Shown piece by piece: positions 1 to 8,868 of a stretch of DNA of 64,000 nt. Both the position numbers and the translations under genes were made by a program. The DNA is from Cymbomonas tetramitiformis (lineage: Eukaryota; Chlorophyta; Pyramimonadophyceae; Pyramimonadales; Pyramimonadaceae), in assembly GCA_001247695.2 (NCBI GenBank), contig LGRX02033459.1, forward strand, positions 51,041 to 115,040. Reading direction: 5' to 3'. The notes beneath the pieces were generated by a model that did not search any database, was not told the origin of the DNA, and worked only from the letters and a program-made list of their open reading frames with translations. Each line of letters opens with the position of its first letter. The first letter of the stretch is position 1.

Positions 1-1550
1 AATAGTTTCCGCTGTTTAGGGGTTAAGGGGAAATCGTTTCGACTTGTTCCACCGGTGCCTAATTGCTTGCAACGGATTGTCGAAAGGATTCGTGGCATGC
101 AAGAGGCAAGGTAAGGGACTCTCGTGGGGCATGATTTCCCTCCCACCATTCATCACGTGGCTCGCTGCAATAGTGCTGCAGTACGCTATCGTGATGGTTG
201 CAGCATGTTGATGGGATGTTGAAAACATGTTGGGAGATATTGTGCAGAGATGCGGGCGAGGCGCCCCCCGAGGCGCACGAGGCCCAAAGCAAGGAGTCCC
301 CCCCGCCGCCCAATGCTGAGGCACCCACGAGCCCTCCACTAGCCGGCGGGAGTGCAAGGTAAGGGACTCTCGTGGGGCATGGTTTCCCTCCCACCATTCC
401 TCACGTGGCTCGCTGCAATAGTGCTGCAGCACGCTATCGTGATGGTTGCAGCATGTTGATGGGATGTTGAAAACATGTTGGGACGATATTGTGCAGAGAT
501 GCGGGCGAGGCGCCCCCCGAGGCGCACGAGGCCCAAAGCAAGGAGTCCCCCCCGCCGCCCAATGCTGAGGCACCCACGAGCCCTCCACTAGCCGGCGGGA
601 GTGCAAGGTAAGGGACTCTCGTGGGGCATGGTTTCCCTCCCACCATTCATCACGTGGCTCGCTGCAATAGTGTTGCAGCACGCTATCGTGATGGTTGCAG
701 CATGTTGATGGGATGTTGAAAACATGTTGGGACGATATTGTGCAGAGATGCGGGCGAGGCGCCCCCCGAGGCGCGCGAGGCCCAAAGCAAGGAGACTACC
801 CCCCCGCCGCCCAATGCTGAGGCACCCACGAGCCCTCCACAAGCCGGCGGGAGTGCAAGGTAAGGGACTCTCGTGGGGCATGATTTCCCTCCCACCATTC
901 CTCACGTGGCTCGCTGCAATAGTGTTGCAGTACGCTATCGTGATGGTTGCAGCATGTTGATGGGATGTTGAACACATGTTGGGACGATATTGTGCAGAGA
1001 TGCGGGCGAGGCGCCCCCCGAGGCGTACGAGGCCCAAAGCAAGGAGTCCCCCCCGCCGCCCAATGCTGAGGCACCCACGAGTCCTCCACTAGCCGGCGGG
1101 AGTGCACGGTAAGGGACTCTCGTGGGGCATGGTTTCCCTCCCACCATTCCTCACGTGGCTCGCTGCAATAGTGCTGCAGCACGCTATCGTGATGGTTGCA
1201 GCATGTTGATGGAATGTTGAACACATGTTGGGACGATATTGTGCAGAGATGCGGGCGAGGCGCCCCCCGAGGCGTACGAGGCGCACGAGGGGCATGCTTT
1301 AGATGGGACCATTGGAAGTAGCATGCCTGACTTGCGGGCATCCTCAATGTCGACTAGTTCATCGTCCATATCGAAGAGCTTTTCCAGGAGATACATCTCA
1401 TCATGTTTCCTTGCCTACTTGCTTTCGCCGTAACTATGCTGCAGCACGCTATCGTGATGGTTGCAGCATGTTGATGGGATGTTGAAAACATGTTGGGACG
1501 ATATTGTGCAGAGATGCGGGCGAGGCGCCCCCCGAGGCGCACGAGGCGGC
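1..1550. repeat. GC-rich tandem repeat, ~249-bp unit
   Basis: A unit recurs with the phrase GTAAGGGACTC at 111, 359, 608, 860 and 1109, a spacing of 248-252 bp, giving about five copies plus a partial sixth at about 1435-1550. Each unit contains a C/G-rich stretch (GGCGCCCCCCGAGGCG) and a GTTGCAGCATGTTGATGG stretch. Copies differ by a few substitutions, and the fifth is interrupted around 1285-1435 by unrelated sequence. Long ORFs on both strands here are by-products of the repeat. Composition is clearly more GC-rich than the viral-like blocks, so this is probably host DNA. Confidence 0.9.
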
Positions 1551-2001
1551 AAATTCAGCTGGTTTAGACGACGGCAGGTACTATTTCGGGATTCCTGGAT
1601 TCGTTGATGTAGTCACTGTTGACGCGGAACGTAGTCCTCACCAATTTCCACTTGACGTTACCCCCGAGGGAGACAACCTACCATCGAATGCGGAAGAAGC
1701 CTACGACTTCTTCGAAGCTCATCAAGCAATTTTGACACCGATCCGTATGGAAACTGTTGTCTACCTAGTACACGATGGCAACTTCGAGGCGACTACATAC
1801 GGCTCGCTGCTGCCCGACGACTCTCAACTCGATAATCCTACACGAGACAATGTGCGGGAGGTTCGGTGCCTTGGGCGACATTGGAGGAGCGTTTCGACAA
1901 TAAATGATTGGCCAGATTTGATCCGTGCGGTTGGAGTTTGGTCTTTAATTGCAGTTACCACGGATGCCATGGCTGCCGAGATGGAAGAGCCCAATCGATA
2001 G
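1504..2001 (+). CDS. Hypothetical protein, host-like (GC-balanced), starts inside the 249-bp repeat
   Basis: An ORF of 165 aa whose first ~17 codons lie in the last copy of the 249-bp repeat; after that the sequence is unique and GC-balanced. The unique part contains FGIPGFVDVVTVD, an acidic stretch near EEAYDFFEAHQ, and a Trp/Ile-rich C-terminus. I do not recognise a domain. Because the start codon is repeat-derived, the true gene may begin elsewhere or be an exon or fragment captured next to the repeat. It ends at TAG just before the 21-bp satellite. No signal peptide or membrane segment is visible. Coding status is uncertain. Confidence 0.4.
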   Translation: MCRDAGEAPPEAHEAANSAGLDDGRYYFGIPGFVDVVTVDAERSPHQFPLDVTPEGDNLPSNAEEAYDFFEAHQAILTPIRMETVVYLVHDGNFEATTYGSLLPDDSQLDNPTRDNVREVRCLGRHWRSVSTINDWPDLIRAVGVWSLIAVTTDAMAAEMEEPNR

Positions 2002-2089
2002 TTAGACATTGCAACCCGATAATCGGCGATAAATACGATATATCGATAGTATCGGTTATCGGAAATATCGATATAGAGCCTTGATGCCT

Positions 2090-2690
2090 ACTCGATAATG
2101 TTAGATGTCCATTCGATGATATTCATTGACTACTCGATAATATTCGATGACTTCTCGATAATATTCGATGACTTCTCAATAATATTGATGAGTGTTCGAT
2201 AGTATTGGATGACCGTTCGATAACATTCGATGATTGTTCGACAACATTCGATGAGTACTCGATAATATTCGATGACCACTCGATAATAATTGATGACTGC
2301 TCGATGATATTCGATGACTACTCGATATTATTCGATGACATCTCGATAATATTTGATGATTGTTCGATAATATTCGATGATTGTTCGATAATTTCGATGA
2401 CTACCCGATAAAGCTTGATGACTACTCGACAATATTCGACGACTGCTCGATAATATTCGATAACTACTCGATAATATTCAATGACTACACGATAATACTC
2501 GATGACAAATCGATAATATTTGATTGTTCGAGAATAATTGATGACTGTTCGATAGTTTTTTTCGATGACTGTTCGATAACACTCGGTGTCAACTCGATAA
2601 TATTTGATGACTACTCGATGTTAGTCGATGACTAATCGATAAATTTCGATGACTACTCGATAAGGTTCGATAACTTCTCGATATTTTTTA
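2090..2690. repeat. 21-bp satellite, 'forward' orientation
   Basis: Degenerate tandem array of a ~21-bp unit, consensus TCGATAATATTCGATGACTAC. The unit contains two TCGA tetramers flanking an AT core, an imperfect palindrome. Preceding sequence (2010-2085) is rich in ATCGATAT palindromes. ORFs through it (IIFDDYS repeats) exist only because 21 is divisible by 3. Confidence 0.95.
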
Positions 2691-2714
2691 TGTCATACTA
2701 TAATACTGTCATAC

Positions 2715-2960
2715 TGACATGTTGTCATTCTACATGGTAATGACATAGGTGTCTACTTTAATGACATAGGTGTCTACTGTAATGTAATGACATGGGTGTC
2801 TACTGTAATGACGTAGGTGTCTACTGTAATGACATAGGTGTCTACGGTAATGACATTGGTGTCTACTGAAATGGCATAGGTGTCTACTGGAATGACATAG
2901 GTGTCTACGGTGATGACATAGATGTCTACAATATAACATAATGCGTCTACATTATAACAT
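2715..2960. repeat. Second 21-bp tandem repeat (GACATAGGTGTCTAC family)
   Basis: About ten copies of TAATGACATAGGTGTCTACTG with substitutions and small insertions, immediately after the TCGATAATATTCGATGACTAC array. It has the same 21-bp period but a different sequence. Confidence 0.9.
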
Positions 2961-3330
2961 AATGCGTCTACATTAAAACGTAATAAATATTTCCAACCCG
3001 TAAGATTTCAAAATGTGCATTTCATCTAACGGAGTAGAGTAGACAGCGAACGACATATATTTGACAAATGACAGATGACAGATGACACATGACCTATGCC
3101 GGATGACAGATGACATATGACGTATGACAGGAAAAAAAGATTTTTTTAAAAAAATAAAAGTTGCGAAATTTTATATCGATGGCCCCCATGAAAAAAATTC
3201 TTCTAAAATCGATTATTTTCGTGCTTGAACATAGCAAAACAAGATATCGGGACTTTTTTTGCGGTCAACATTGAGAAAATCGCAGTTAAAGGATTAGTAC
3301 TCTGGTCGGGGACGACAGGCTACTGTCATA
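2961..3330. other. AT-rich spacer without recognisable gene
   Basis: Contains short imperfect GACAGATGACA/GACATATGACG repeats at about 3060-3130, a poly-A/poly-T patch, and otherwise nothing that I can identify. Confidence 0.6.
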
Positions 3331-3645
3331 ATGTCATACCATCATATTGTCATTTTCGGTTTGTGTCGTCCCTTTTTTCGTGGCGTCCCAAAAAGTTTCC
3401 GTGGCGTCGATGACAGTTTTCGTCTGTGTCGTCCCGTTTTTCGTGGCGTCCCTTGGATTTCGGGGTGGCGTAACAAAAGTTCTGGTCTGTGTCATTTTGG
3501 TTTTGGGTGGCGTCCGAAAAGTTTTAGTGGCGTCGATGGAAGTTTTGGTCTGTGTCGTATTGTTTCGGGTGGCGTCCCAAAAATTCTTTGTGGCGTAAAT
3601 GGAAATTTTGGTCTGTGTCATTTCAGTTTTGGGTGGCGTCCGAAT
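3331..3645. repeat. ~63-bp tandem repeat (GTCTGTGTC / GTGGCGTCC)
   Basis: GTCTGTGTC recurs at about 3424, 3485, 3548 and 3610, a ~62-63-bp period, each followed by a GTGGCGTCC-containing segment. The period is three times 21. Several overlapping ORFs on both strands are repeat artefacts. Confidence 0.85.
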
Positions 3646-3649
3646 ATCA

Positions 3650-4175
3650 CCGAGTAGTCATCGAATGTCATCGAGTTACCATCGAATAATATCGAGTGGT
3701 CAATCGAATACCATCGAGTAAGCATCGGATGTTATCGAATAGTCATCGAATATTATCGAGTAGTCATTGAATATTATCGAGTAGTCATCAAATATCATCG
3801 AGTAGCTATCGAATATTATCGAGCAGCCATCGAATGTTATCGAGTAGTCATCAAATATTATCGAACAATCATCGAATATTATTGAGAAGTCATCGAATAT
3901 TATCGAACAATCATCGAATATTATTGAAAAGTCATCAAATATTATCGAACAGTCATTAAATGTTATCGAGTAGTCATCGAATGGTATCGAGCACGCATCA
4001 AATATTATCGAGTAGTCATGGAATATTATCGAGAAGTCATCGAATATTGTCGAGTAGTTTTGGAATATTATCGAGTAGTTTTGGAATACTTTCAAGTAGT
4101 CATCAAACATCATCGAGTCGCCATCAAATATTTAATATTATCGAGTAGTTTTTGAACATTGTCGAGTAGGTATAT
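3650..4175. repeat. 21-bp satellite, 'reverse' orientation
   Basis: The same 21-bp satellite as at 2090-2690 but inverted (GTAGTCATCGAATATTATCGA). It runs directly into a truncated PolB gene at about 4178, so it marks the left edge of PLE-A. Confidence 0.95.
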
Positions 4176-4177
4176 AT

Positions 4178-4637
4178 CGTGGTCTATTTTTTTATTAATT
4201 AAATTCATCCAATATTTCAAAGGTTTACTAATAAATCTATTAAATTTGATTTTCATGCTTACTCCGGAATTTCCACCTTTATCAACAAAATCTTTTGTAA
4301 CATCTTTATCCGTAAATTGTTCTTCATATTCTTGTCGAGTAAACAAATCAAGGTCTTGTATTTGTTCATTTTTTGTTTCAAAATCTTTAATTTCAGATTG
4401 TATTTTTTGTGTTTTATTTTCTTTGGTAAATTCCTTATTTACTTTTTTATTTTGAATTTGATTTAATTTAATCCATTGTTCCTTTGTCAATTGTCTTGAA
4501 CTTGATGCCCCTAAAATTCCAACCCTATGGTTTTTAACTTTTTTAAGATTGGTTCTCTTTGATTTAGTCAATGGAGCTTTGCCTTTATCATCTTTATCAT
4601 CTTTACCATCTTTGTCAGTTGACTTTTTAGGTGGCAT
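4178..4637 (-). pseudogene. PolB N-terminal fragment, truncated by satellite
   Basis: Starts with a Lys/Asp-rich tract (MPPKKSTDKDGK), followed by SSRQLTKEQW and RQEYEEQFTDKDVTKDFVDKG, closely matching the first ~155 residues of the PLE-E polymerase ORF. After the NKKID stretch homology stops and the frame runs into the 21-bp satellite. Only the pre-exonuclease N-terminal region remains; no polymerase motif is present. The CTTAAAGA-type upstream motif seen for other PolB copies is damaged here, because the sequence upstream of the start jumps to the region preceding the next gene. Confidence 0.85.
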
Positions 4638-4763
4638 TATTATTATACAATATATTTCTTATTACGGAATAGTAACGAATTCTTAGAATTTAAATCAAAG
4701 TCATTAAAAATCAATAGAAATGATAAGTAATGATTAGAGAAATATTTTCTTGTGTATTCTAAT

Positions 4764-5249
4764 ATGGGTTTCAAGAAAGGTGAAAAGATTACTGACGAGC
4801 TGACTCTAGAACGATTAAAAGTTGCTCGATTAAAAGCTATGGAAACAAGAAGAAAGAATTCTGAAGCCAAAAAGGATATCAAACTTGCTAAAGAATTAGA
4901 AAACAAAAAAGTGTTGGAGGCTGCTCAAAATAAAATAAAATCATCGATAAAAGAACCTGAAATTCCTGAAAAATTCGAAAAAAAATCAGAACCCGAAATC
5001 ATTGACAAGAAATATGTTAAAAAATCAAAAAAGAAACCTGTGATTGTTGTGGAATCTGATAGTGAAACTTCGGGTAGTTCAAGTGACGATGAACATCAAC
5101 CTCAAGTGATTATCAAAAAATCAAAAAAGAAAGACAAAGTTTCAAAAACGGAACAAAAACCAAACGCGGTCCCTCCGACTTATCATGACGTTTTGAATTC
5201 AGACCCTCATTTTCATAAAACATTCAAATCATTATTTCCAGAATTTTAA
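4764..5249 (+). CDS. Lys-rich then acidic, Ser-rich conserved PLE protein
   Basis: 161 aa from the internal ATG giving MGFKKGEKITDE; an in-frame ATG lies 12 nt upstream, but all three copies in the window (here, 19319, 59212) share the MG(F/Y)KKGEKITDE start. The first ~80 residues form a charged, probably helical/coiled segment rich in Lys/Glu. A KKSKKK-type basic patch follows, then an acidic Ser tract (ESDSETSGSSSDDE), a second basic patch, and a conserved C-terminus ending SLFPEF. The low-complexity basic/acidic pattern resembles nucleic-acid- or virion-associated proteins, but I assign no function. Transcribed opposite to its neighbours. Confidence 0.8.
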   Translation: MGFKKGEKITDELTLERLKVARLKAMETRRKNSEAKKDIKLAKELENKKVLEAAQNKIKSSIKEPEIPEKFEKKSEPEIIDKKYVKKSKKKPVIVVESDSETSGSSSDDEHQPQVIIKKSKKKDKVSKTEQKPNAVPPTYHDVLNSDPHFHKTFKSLFPEF

Positions 5250-5262
5250 AAGAATATTTGTA

Positions 5263-5665
5263 TCATTTATCTTTCCAATAGTCTTTCCCATAAGAAACAA
5301 ATATCTCTTGATTCTTTTTTACATTTGATGTTAATCGAACATTTCCTACGGAATTTATTTTAGCATAATTTTTGCATTTGATTCTTTTGGCACTTTGAGG
5401 GGTACAATCATTGAACTTACCGGCAACTGAATTTGTTTTCGATGCATCATAAAACAGATTATTATTCTTTTTCCAAATATGTGTTCTTCGATTCAATGGA
5501 GGTAATTCATTCATTGTCAATCGTTGCGTGCCGACGGTGTATCGACCAACTAACTTATCTTTTTTCAAGTCTTCTTTGGCATATACTCCAAGACCTGAAT
5601 TTGGAATACTACTTTCCTTAATATCTACTACTCTATGAACATAACAATAAGGACTATATTTACAT
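5263..5665 (-). pseudogene. SET-domain protein, N-terminus missing
   Basis: The reading frame contains NSGLGVYAKEDLKK (the start of a SET domain), VGRYTVGTQRL, and a C-terminal block with QEIFVSYGKDYW, which matches the hydrophobic-SYG-x-x-YW end of SET lysine methyltransferases. Compared with the PLE-E copy (59711-60184), the first ~20 residues, including the Cys-rich start, are lost: homology ends at about 5665 where the sequence switches to the upstream region of the next gene. The usual NHS motif of SET enzymes appears as NDC. If translated from a downstream ATG it would lack the first SET strands. Probable role: protein lysine methylation, perhaps of histones; inferred from family only. 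Confidence 0.7.
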
Positions 5666-5725
5666 TACTAATGTTTTCTATTGATGTATATTAGATAAAA
5701 TATATATGTTAAAGATATATACACA

Positions 5726-5914
5726 ATGTTTGAAATTAATACTTGCGACGTTTTTCAATTTGGTACAATTATTGTAGCTTTAATTCACGCTATAGGATAT
5801 AATATGAGACGCTCAAGGTGTAAACAATTAGATTGTCTTTGTATCAAATGTGAAAGAGATATAATGAATTCAAAAGAACTGAGTATTGATAAAAATGTGT
5901 TAGAATCCGCTTAA
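5726..5914 (+). CDS. Small one-TM protein with Cys-rich tail
   Basis: 62 aa. Residues ~10-28 (VFQFGTIIVALIHAIGY) form one hydrophobic membrane segment, followed by a basic stretch (MRRSRCKQ) and two Cys pairs (CLCIKC). Homologues of the same architecture are at 19097-19270 and 58866-59054. The topology suggests a short N-terminus outside and a Cys-containing tail, as in small virion membrane proteins of large DNA viruses, but this is analogy. It lies in inverted orientation relative to the SET gene when compared with PLE-E. Confidence 0.7.
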   Translation: MFEINTCDVFQFGTIIVALIHAIGYNMRRSRCKQLDCLCIKCERDIMNSKELSIDKNVLESA

Positions 5915-5926
5915 AGATTATAAGTT
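5905..5926 (+). promoter_or_regulatory. CTTAAAGA promoter-like motif
   Basis: CGCTTAAAGATTATAAG sits ~25-30 nt before the ATG at 5941, overlapping the stop of the preceding gene. The same motif precedes the homologous gene in PLE-E and several other genes in the window. Confidence 0.45.
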
Positions 5927-5940
5927 CTATATTATAACAA

Positions 5941-6351
5941 TGAGTGAAATTAATACACATTCTCCTAAGTATACGAAGGTTACTTCCAAGAATGGTAGGA
6001 AAATATACAAGAGCGGACAATTTACAAAGGTTTGCAGATTTAAGTGAATCTGATGTAGAAACTCCAAGAAGTTATGTATCGCCTGATTCAGAACATGATG
6101 ACGATGTTAAATATTTAGAAAGTTTGTCACCAACTCCAATAAATCAAGAAGAATCTGGACCATCAAAAAGAATGACAATAAATCCTTTTTTAAGACAAGC
6201 ATTATTTAATTCAGGTCAAAAGGATAGAACACCTTCGGCTGACAATGATAATGATGATGACGATGATACGAGTGGTGTTCAATATATGGGTTTGGAAATG
6301 AGTCCTATTTCCACAAGAGCACAACGTGCAAATAAAGGTAATCAATTATAA
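5941..6351 (+). pseudogene. Chimeric remnant: ~110-aa protein N-terminus joined to acidic disordered protein
   Basis: From 5941 the frame reads MSEINTHSPKYTKVTSKNG, matching the start of the ~110-aa protein (58513-58840 and 47364-47696). At about 5996 the sequence switches to the middle of the acidic protein gene (homologue 52351-53025: YTRADNLQRFADLSESD onwards) in another frame. The upstream frame stops at TGA near 6036; the second frame runs to 6351 and keeps the NQEESGPS-type motif and an acidic DNDNDDDDD tract. In PLE-E the two genes are ~6 kb apart with PolB and integrase between them, so this junction marks an internal deletion. Neither part is a complete gene. Confidence 0.85.
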
Positions 6352-6375
6352 ATAATAATATATCATATTATATAA

Positions 6376-6594
6376 ATGACTCGTGCTGAATGGAACGAAA
6401 CATTAAAAAAATGTGCCAAAGAATATCATTCCAAAAAAGGCACGAAACCTCGTAAAAAATATTCCAAAAAGAAAAAGTTAATTAAATCTGCAAATATTCA
6501 ATCACCACAAGTGACATCACGACCTATTGCAAATTTACCAACAAATAATAACAATCGAGGACCTGCACGATTTCCTTTTAATTTAATTGTGTGA
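6376..6594 (+). CDS. Small Lys-rich conserved PLE protein
   Basis: 72 aa starting MTRAEWNETLKKCAKEYHSK, followed by a strongly basic tract (KPRKKYSKKKK) and a Pro/Asn-rich tail ending FPFNLIV. Nearly identical copies are at 52104-52322 and, more diverged, at 41599-41811; it always follows the acidic disordered protein. The N-terminal W-x-x-x-x-K-x-x-A-x-x-Y pattern is reminiscent of a short helical motif in uncharacterised giant-virus proteins. The basic tail suggests nucleic-acid binding. Function unknown. Confidence 0.75.
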   Translation: MTRAEWNETLKKCAKEYHSKKGTKPRKKYSKKKKLIKSANIQSPQVTSRPIANLPTNNNNRGPARFPFNLIV

Positions 6595-6639
6595 ATTTCT
6601 TCGGTTTTTTCAGGGGGACAAAAAACCTCAAAAAAATAA

Positions 6640-6660
6640 AATCCACTTAAAGAGTGTAAC
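6640..6660 (+). promoter_or_regulatory. CACTTAAAGAGTGTAAC promoter-like motif, orphaned
   Basis: Identical to the motif before the RING gene of PLE-E (52041-52057). Homology to PLE-E continues up to about 6683, where the RING gene would start, then switches to the 3' end of the lipase gene, so the motif now drives nothing obvious. Confidence 0.4.
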
Positions 6661-6700
6661 TCAATGGTGTAAACAAAGCAAGAATGAAAACTACATTCAA

Positions 6701-8170
6701 TTATGGATTTATTACACCGACTTTTATAGGTGTTGAACTATTGCCGTCACACTCGACATATTTAATTCCCTTTTTAAAATTACCTGAATTTATGTTTCTA
6801 TTTTCATAACTTACTCCGGTTGTAGGCGAAAATAGCTTTTTATCTTGCTTTTGTCTACCCGTTATTTTTCTAATTTTTTCGGTAATTGGGTCATAACTAG
6901 GGACTTTTTCTATATTTTTTTCTTCAATTGGATGCAACCCTAAATATTTCCGTAAATAATTCTTTTCTTCTAGACTCTCTTTAACTCCCATGGTATCCAT
7001 AAAATCTGTAAAATTAATAGGGGGCGCTTCGTTTAACAATGCACCTTCTAATACACCTTGAGTCGTTCTAAAATAATGTTCATCTTTAGAATTTGTATGT
7101 TGATAGTATCCAAAATAACCACCCATAACTGAACCGCCTATAGCATTTGCGAAACCAAATCTAGATCTTGCCGTGGAAACTCTTTCGGTTTGGGGATAAT
7201 TTTCGGTATACATTTGCTCTATATCATGTAATTTTACAAGATCATTTTCAGTTCCCGGTTTTGGATTGACATGAATAATTTCATAATTAGAATTTGGATG
7301 AGGTTTAATTCTTGCCGGTAATGAAATTAAATCTCCTTCCGTTGAATAAACATATTGTTTTTCCGTTGGTGTATTTACCGGTTTTTGCAAGGGATTAATA
7401 GCTGGATTAAAATGATGACCCTCGACATTATATTTTTCGGCAATGAAATTGCTTTGTCCGGCTCCGTTTGAGTGACCGGTTACCGAAATTTTGTAATTAT
7501 TTCCAAATTTTTTAAAAACATTTTCATATCTTTGGGATGCTTCGTTATATCTTTGAGTTGTGCGTTGTTTGCCTATAGTTGTTAATAAATTCACATACCA
7601 ATCCTTAAAATTACTTAACCTATTAGGGTTTTTAGAAATTGTTTCTAATTTGTAAAATTCAGCGTCACTTCCACGATATGCTATGATTACTTCTTTATTT
7701 ATAGAATTAACTAATGTAATCGAATTTCTCCCGCTTAATGTAGGGTCTATTTGAAAATGGGGAAGCTCTCTCATTATTTTATTTAATTTTGCTTTATTAT
7801 CGTAACTAAATGCATAGGCTGAATTTGCAGCTAAAGCATATTTTTTTTGAGTAGGATTATCAAATTTAATTGTATTTTTTCCAAGAAAATTATTTATTGC
7901 TTGATTTGGAATATTTTTGAAATCTGCATGTATTGCATTCAATAGTTCCGCCGTTTGTTTCTTTATTTTTTGGGATGTAAAATCATTATTTTTAATTTTT
8001 GGAATTCTCTCAAACGGCGTGGAATCTTTGTTATTACTTTTATTATTTCCTATTTTTTCCAAAAAAATATTTTCAAATTTAAAATCATTACTTTTAAAAT
8101 TGGTGTCATCTACAATTTTCGCTTTTTGACAAAATATATTTGAAGGATTATTATCACAAAATGTATTCAT
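6701..8170 (-). CDS. Class 3 lipase-like alpha/beta hydrolase
   Basis: 489 aa. The core fits lipase class 3: IIAYRGSD at ~162-170 (position of the FRGT/oxyanion strand), the nucleophile elbow GHSNG at 232-236 with Ser234, a candidate Asp in STEGD at ~280 and a candidate His at ~315. A Gly-rich hydrophobic stretch at ~338-358 (FANAIGGSVMGGYFGYY) could be membrane-interacting. The first ~110 residues are Asn/Lys-rich and the last ~100 are unassigned. Lipases of this class are known cargo in some Polinton-like viruses and Tlr-type elements; a role in membrane penetration or release would be the natural guess. It appears intact and has no homologue elsewhere in the window. Confidence 0.75.
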   Translation of the reverse strand: MNTFCDNNPSNIFCQKAKIVDDTNFKSNDFKFENIFLEKIGNNKSNNKDSTPFERIPKIKNNDFTSQKIKKQTAELLNAIHADFKNIPNQAINNFLGKNTIKFDNPTQKKYALAANSAYAFSYDNKAKLNKIMRELPHFQIDPTLSGRNSITLVNSINKEVIIAYRGSDAEFYKLETISKNPNRLSNFKDWYVNLLTTIGKQRTTQRYNEASQRYENVFKKFGNNYKISVTGHSNGAGQSNFIAEKYNVEGHHFNPAINPLQKPVNTPTEKQYVYSTEGDLISLPARIKPHPNSNYEIIHVNPKPGTENDLVKLHDIEQMYTENYPQTERVSTARSRFGFANAIGGSVMGGYFGYYQHTNSKDEHYFRTTQGVLEGALLNEAPPINFTDFMDTMGVKESLEEKNYLRKYLGLHPIEEKNIEKVPSYDPITEKIRKITGRQKQDKKLFSPTTGVSYENRNINSGNFKKGIKYVECDGNSSTPIKVGVINP

Positions 8171-8246
8171 AAATTATTAAATTAATAATTTAATTTTAAT
8201 ATAAATTTCCCCGAACAAATGTTTTCGAGACATAGTAATAAAAATT

Positions 8247-8822
8247 TTAATTGTTATTTGTAGTACGTGAACGTGTTTTTGCCGGTGAGAAATTTCTATT
8301 AGGAGACGTAGGGTTTCTTCGATCTACACCGGTAATAATAACGGCATCACTTGGTAAAGAAAAGGATAATGCTTGTCTTAATATTGGATTTACAACTGTC
8401 CTTGATGAAGGACCAGATTCGCCTTGATTTTCGGGTGTGTTTAACGGAGATGGAGAAAAATCTTCACGCAGTCTTTTTAAACCTGAATTAATTTCTTCAG
8501 TGTCAATTTCACTCAACAATTCTTCTTCTTCTTCAAAACTTATTGGAGTAGATTGTGAAGACAACTCTTCTTGCATAATATATTTTGGAAAATCAAAATC
8601 ATGCTTTAATTCTTTAGTCAAATGCATAGGATTTATAGGAGAATTTGTTAGATCAAAATAAAATAATTCAGGATTTGAACTAGGTACGGTCATACTATAG
8701 CTATTTTTAGAAAGATTGCCATAACTTTTAAACATTTTTTGAGAATTTGGTACTTTATTTGTTATATCCATCATTTTTAAACATTGTTGTTTTGTGTACG
8801 CGTCGGTTAATTGTGGTCTCAT
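8247..8822 (-). CDS. Acidic disordered PLE protein (diverged paralogue)
   Basis: 191 aa starting MRPQLTDAYTKQQCLKMMDI. The N-terminal half resembles the family at 52351-53025 and 41834-42499 (SYGNLSKNSYSMTVPSSNPELFYF versus the NSVEFY equivalents), followed by an acidic stretch (EEEEELLSEIDTEE), the conserved TPENQGESGPSSRT motif and a Lys/Arg-rich end. It is a second, more distant member of the same family in PLE-A. It lies head-to-head with the methyltransferase gene (46-nt gap). Function unknown; the pattern of folded N-terminus plus acidic tail suggests a structural or regulatory protein. Confidence 0.7.
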   Translation of the reverse strand: MRPQLTDAYTKQQCLKMMDITNKVPNSQKMFKSYGNLSKNSYSMTVPSSNPELFYFDLTNSPINPMHLTKELKHDFDFPKYIMQEELSSQSTPISFEEEEELLSEIDTEEINSGLKRLREDFSPSPLNTPENQGESGPSSRTVVNPILRQALSFSLPSDAVIITGVDRRNPTSPNRNFSPAKTRSRTTNNN

Positions 8823-8868
8823 TTGGAATTTGTTTAGTATAAAATAAATAAATAAATTTATTAATTTA

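Noticed and set aside
16..1433. Overlapping ORFs of 60-220 aa in the 249-bp repeat, both strands
   Set aside because: Repetitive, open on several frames at once, no conserved motif; products of the GC-rich repeat.
2205..2635. ORFs made of IIFDDYS/IIDDCS repeats
   Set aside because: They follow the 21-bp satellite in whichever frame lacks stops; sequence, length and strand vary with the array. Same for 3700-4148, 10046-10999 and 63509-63933.
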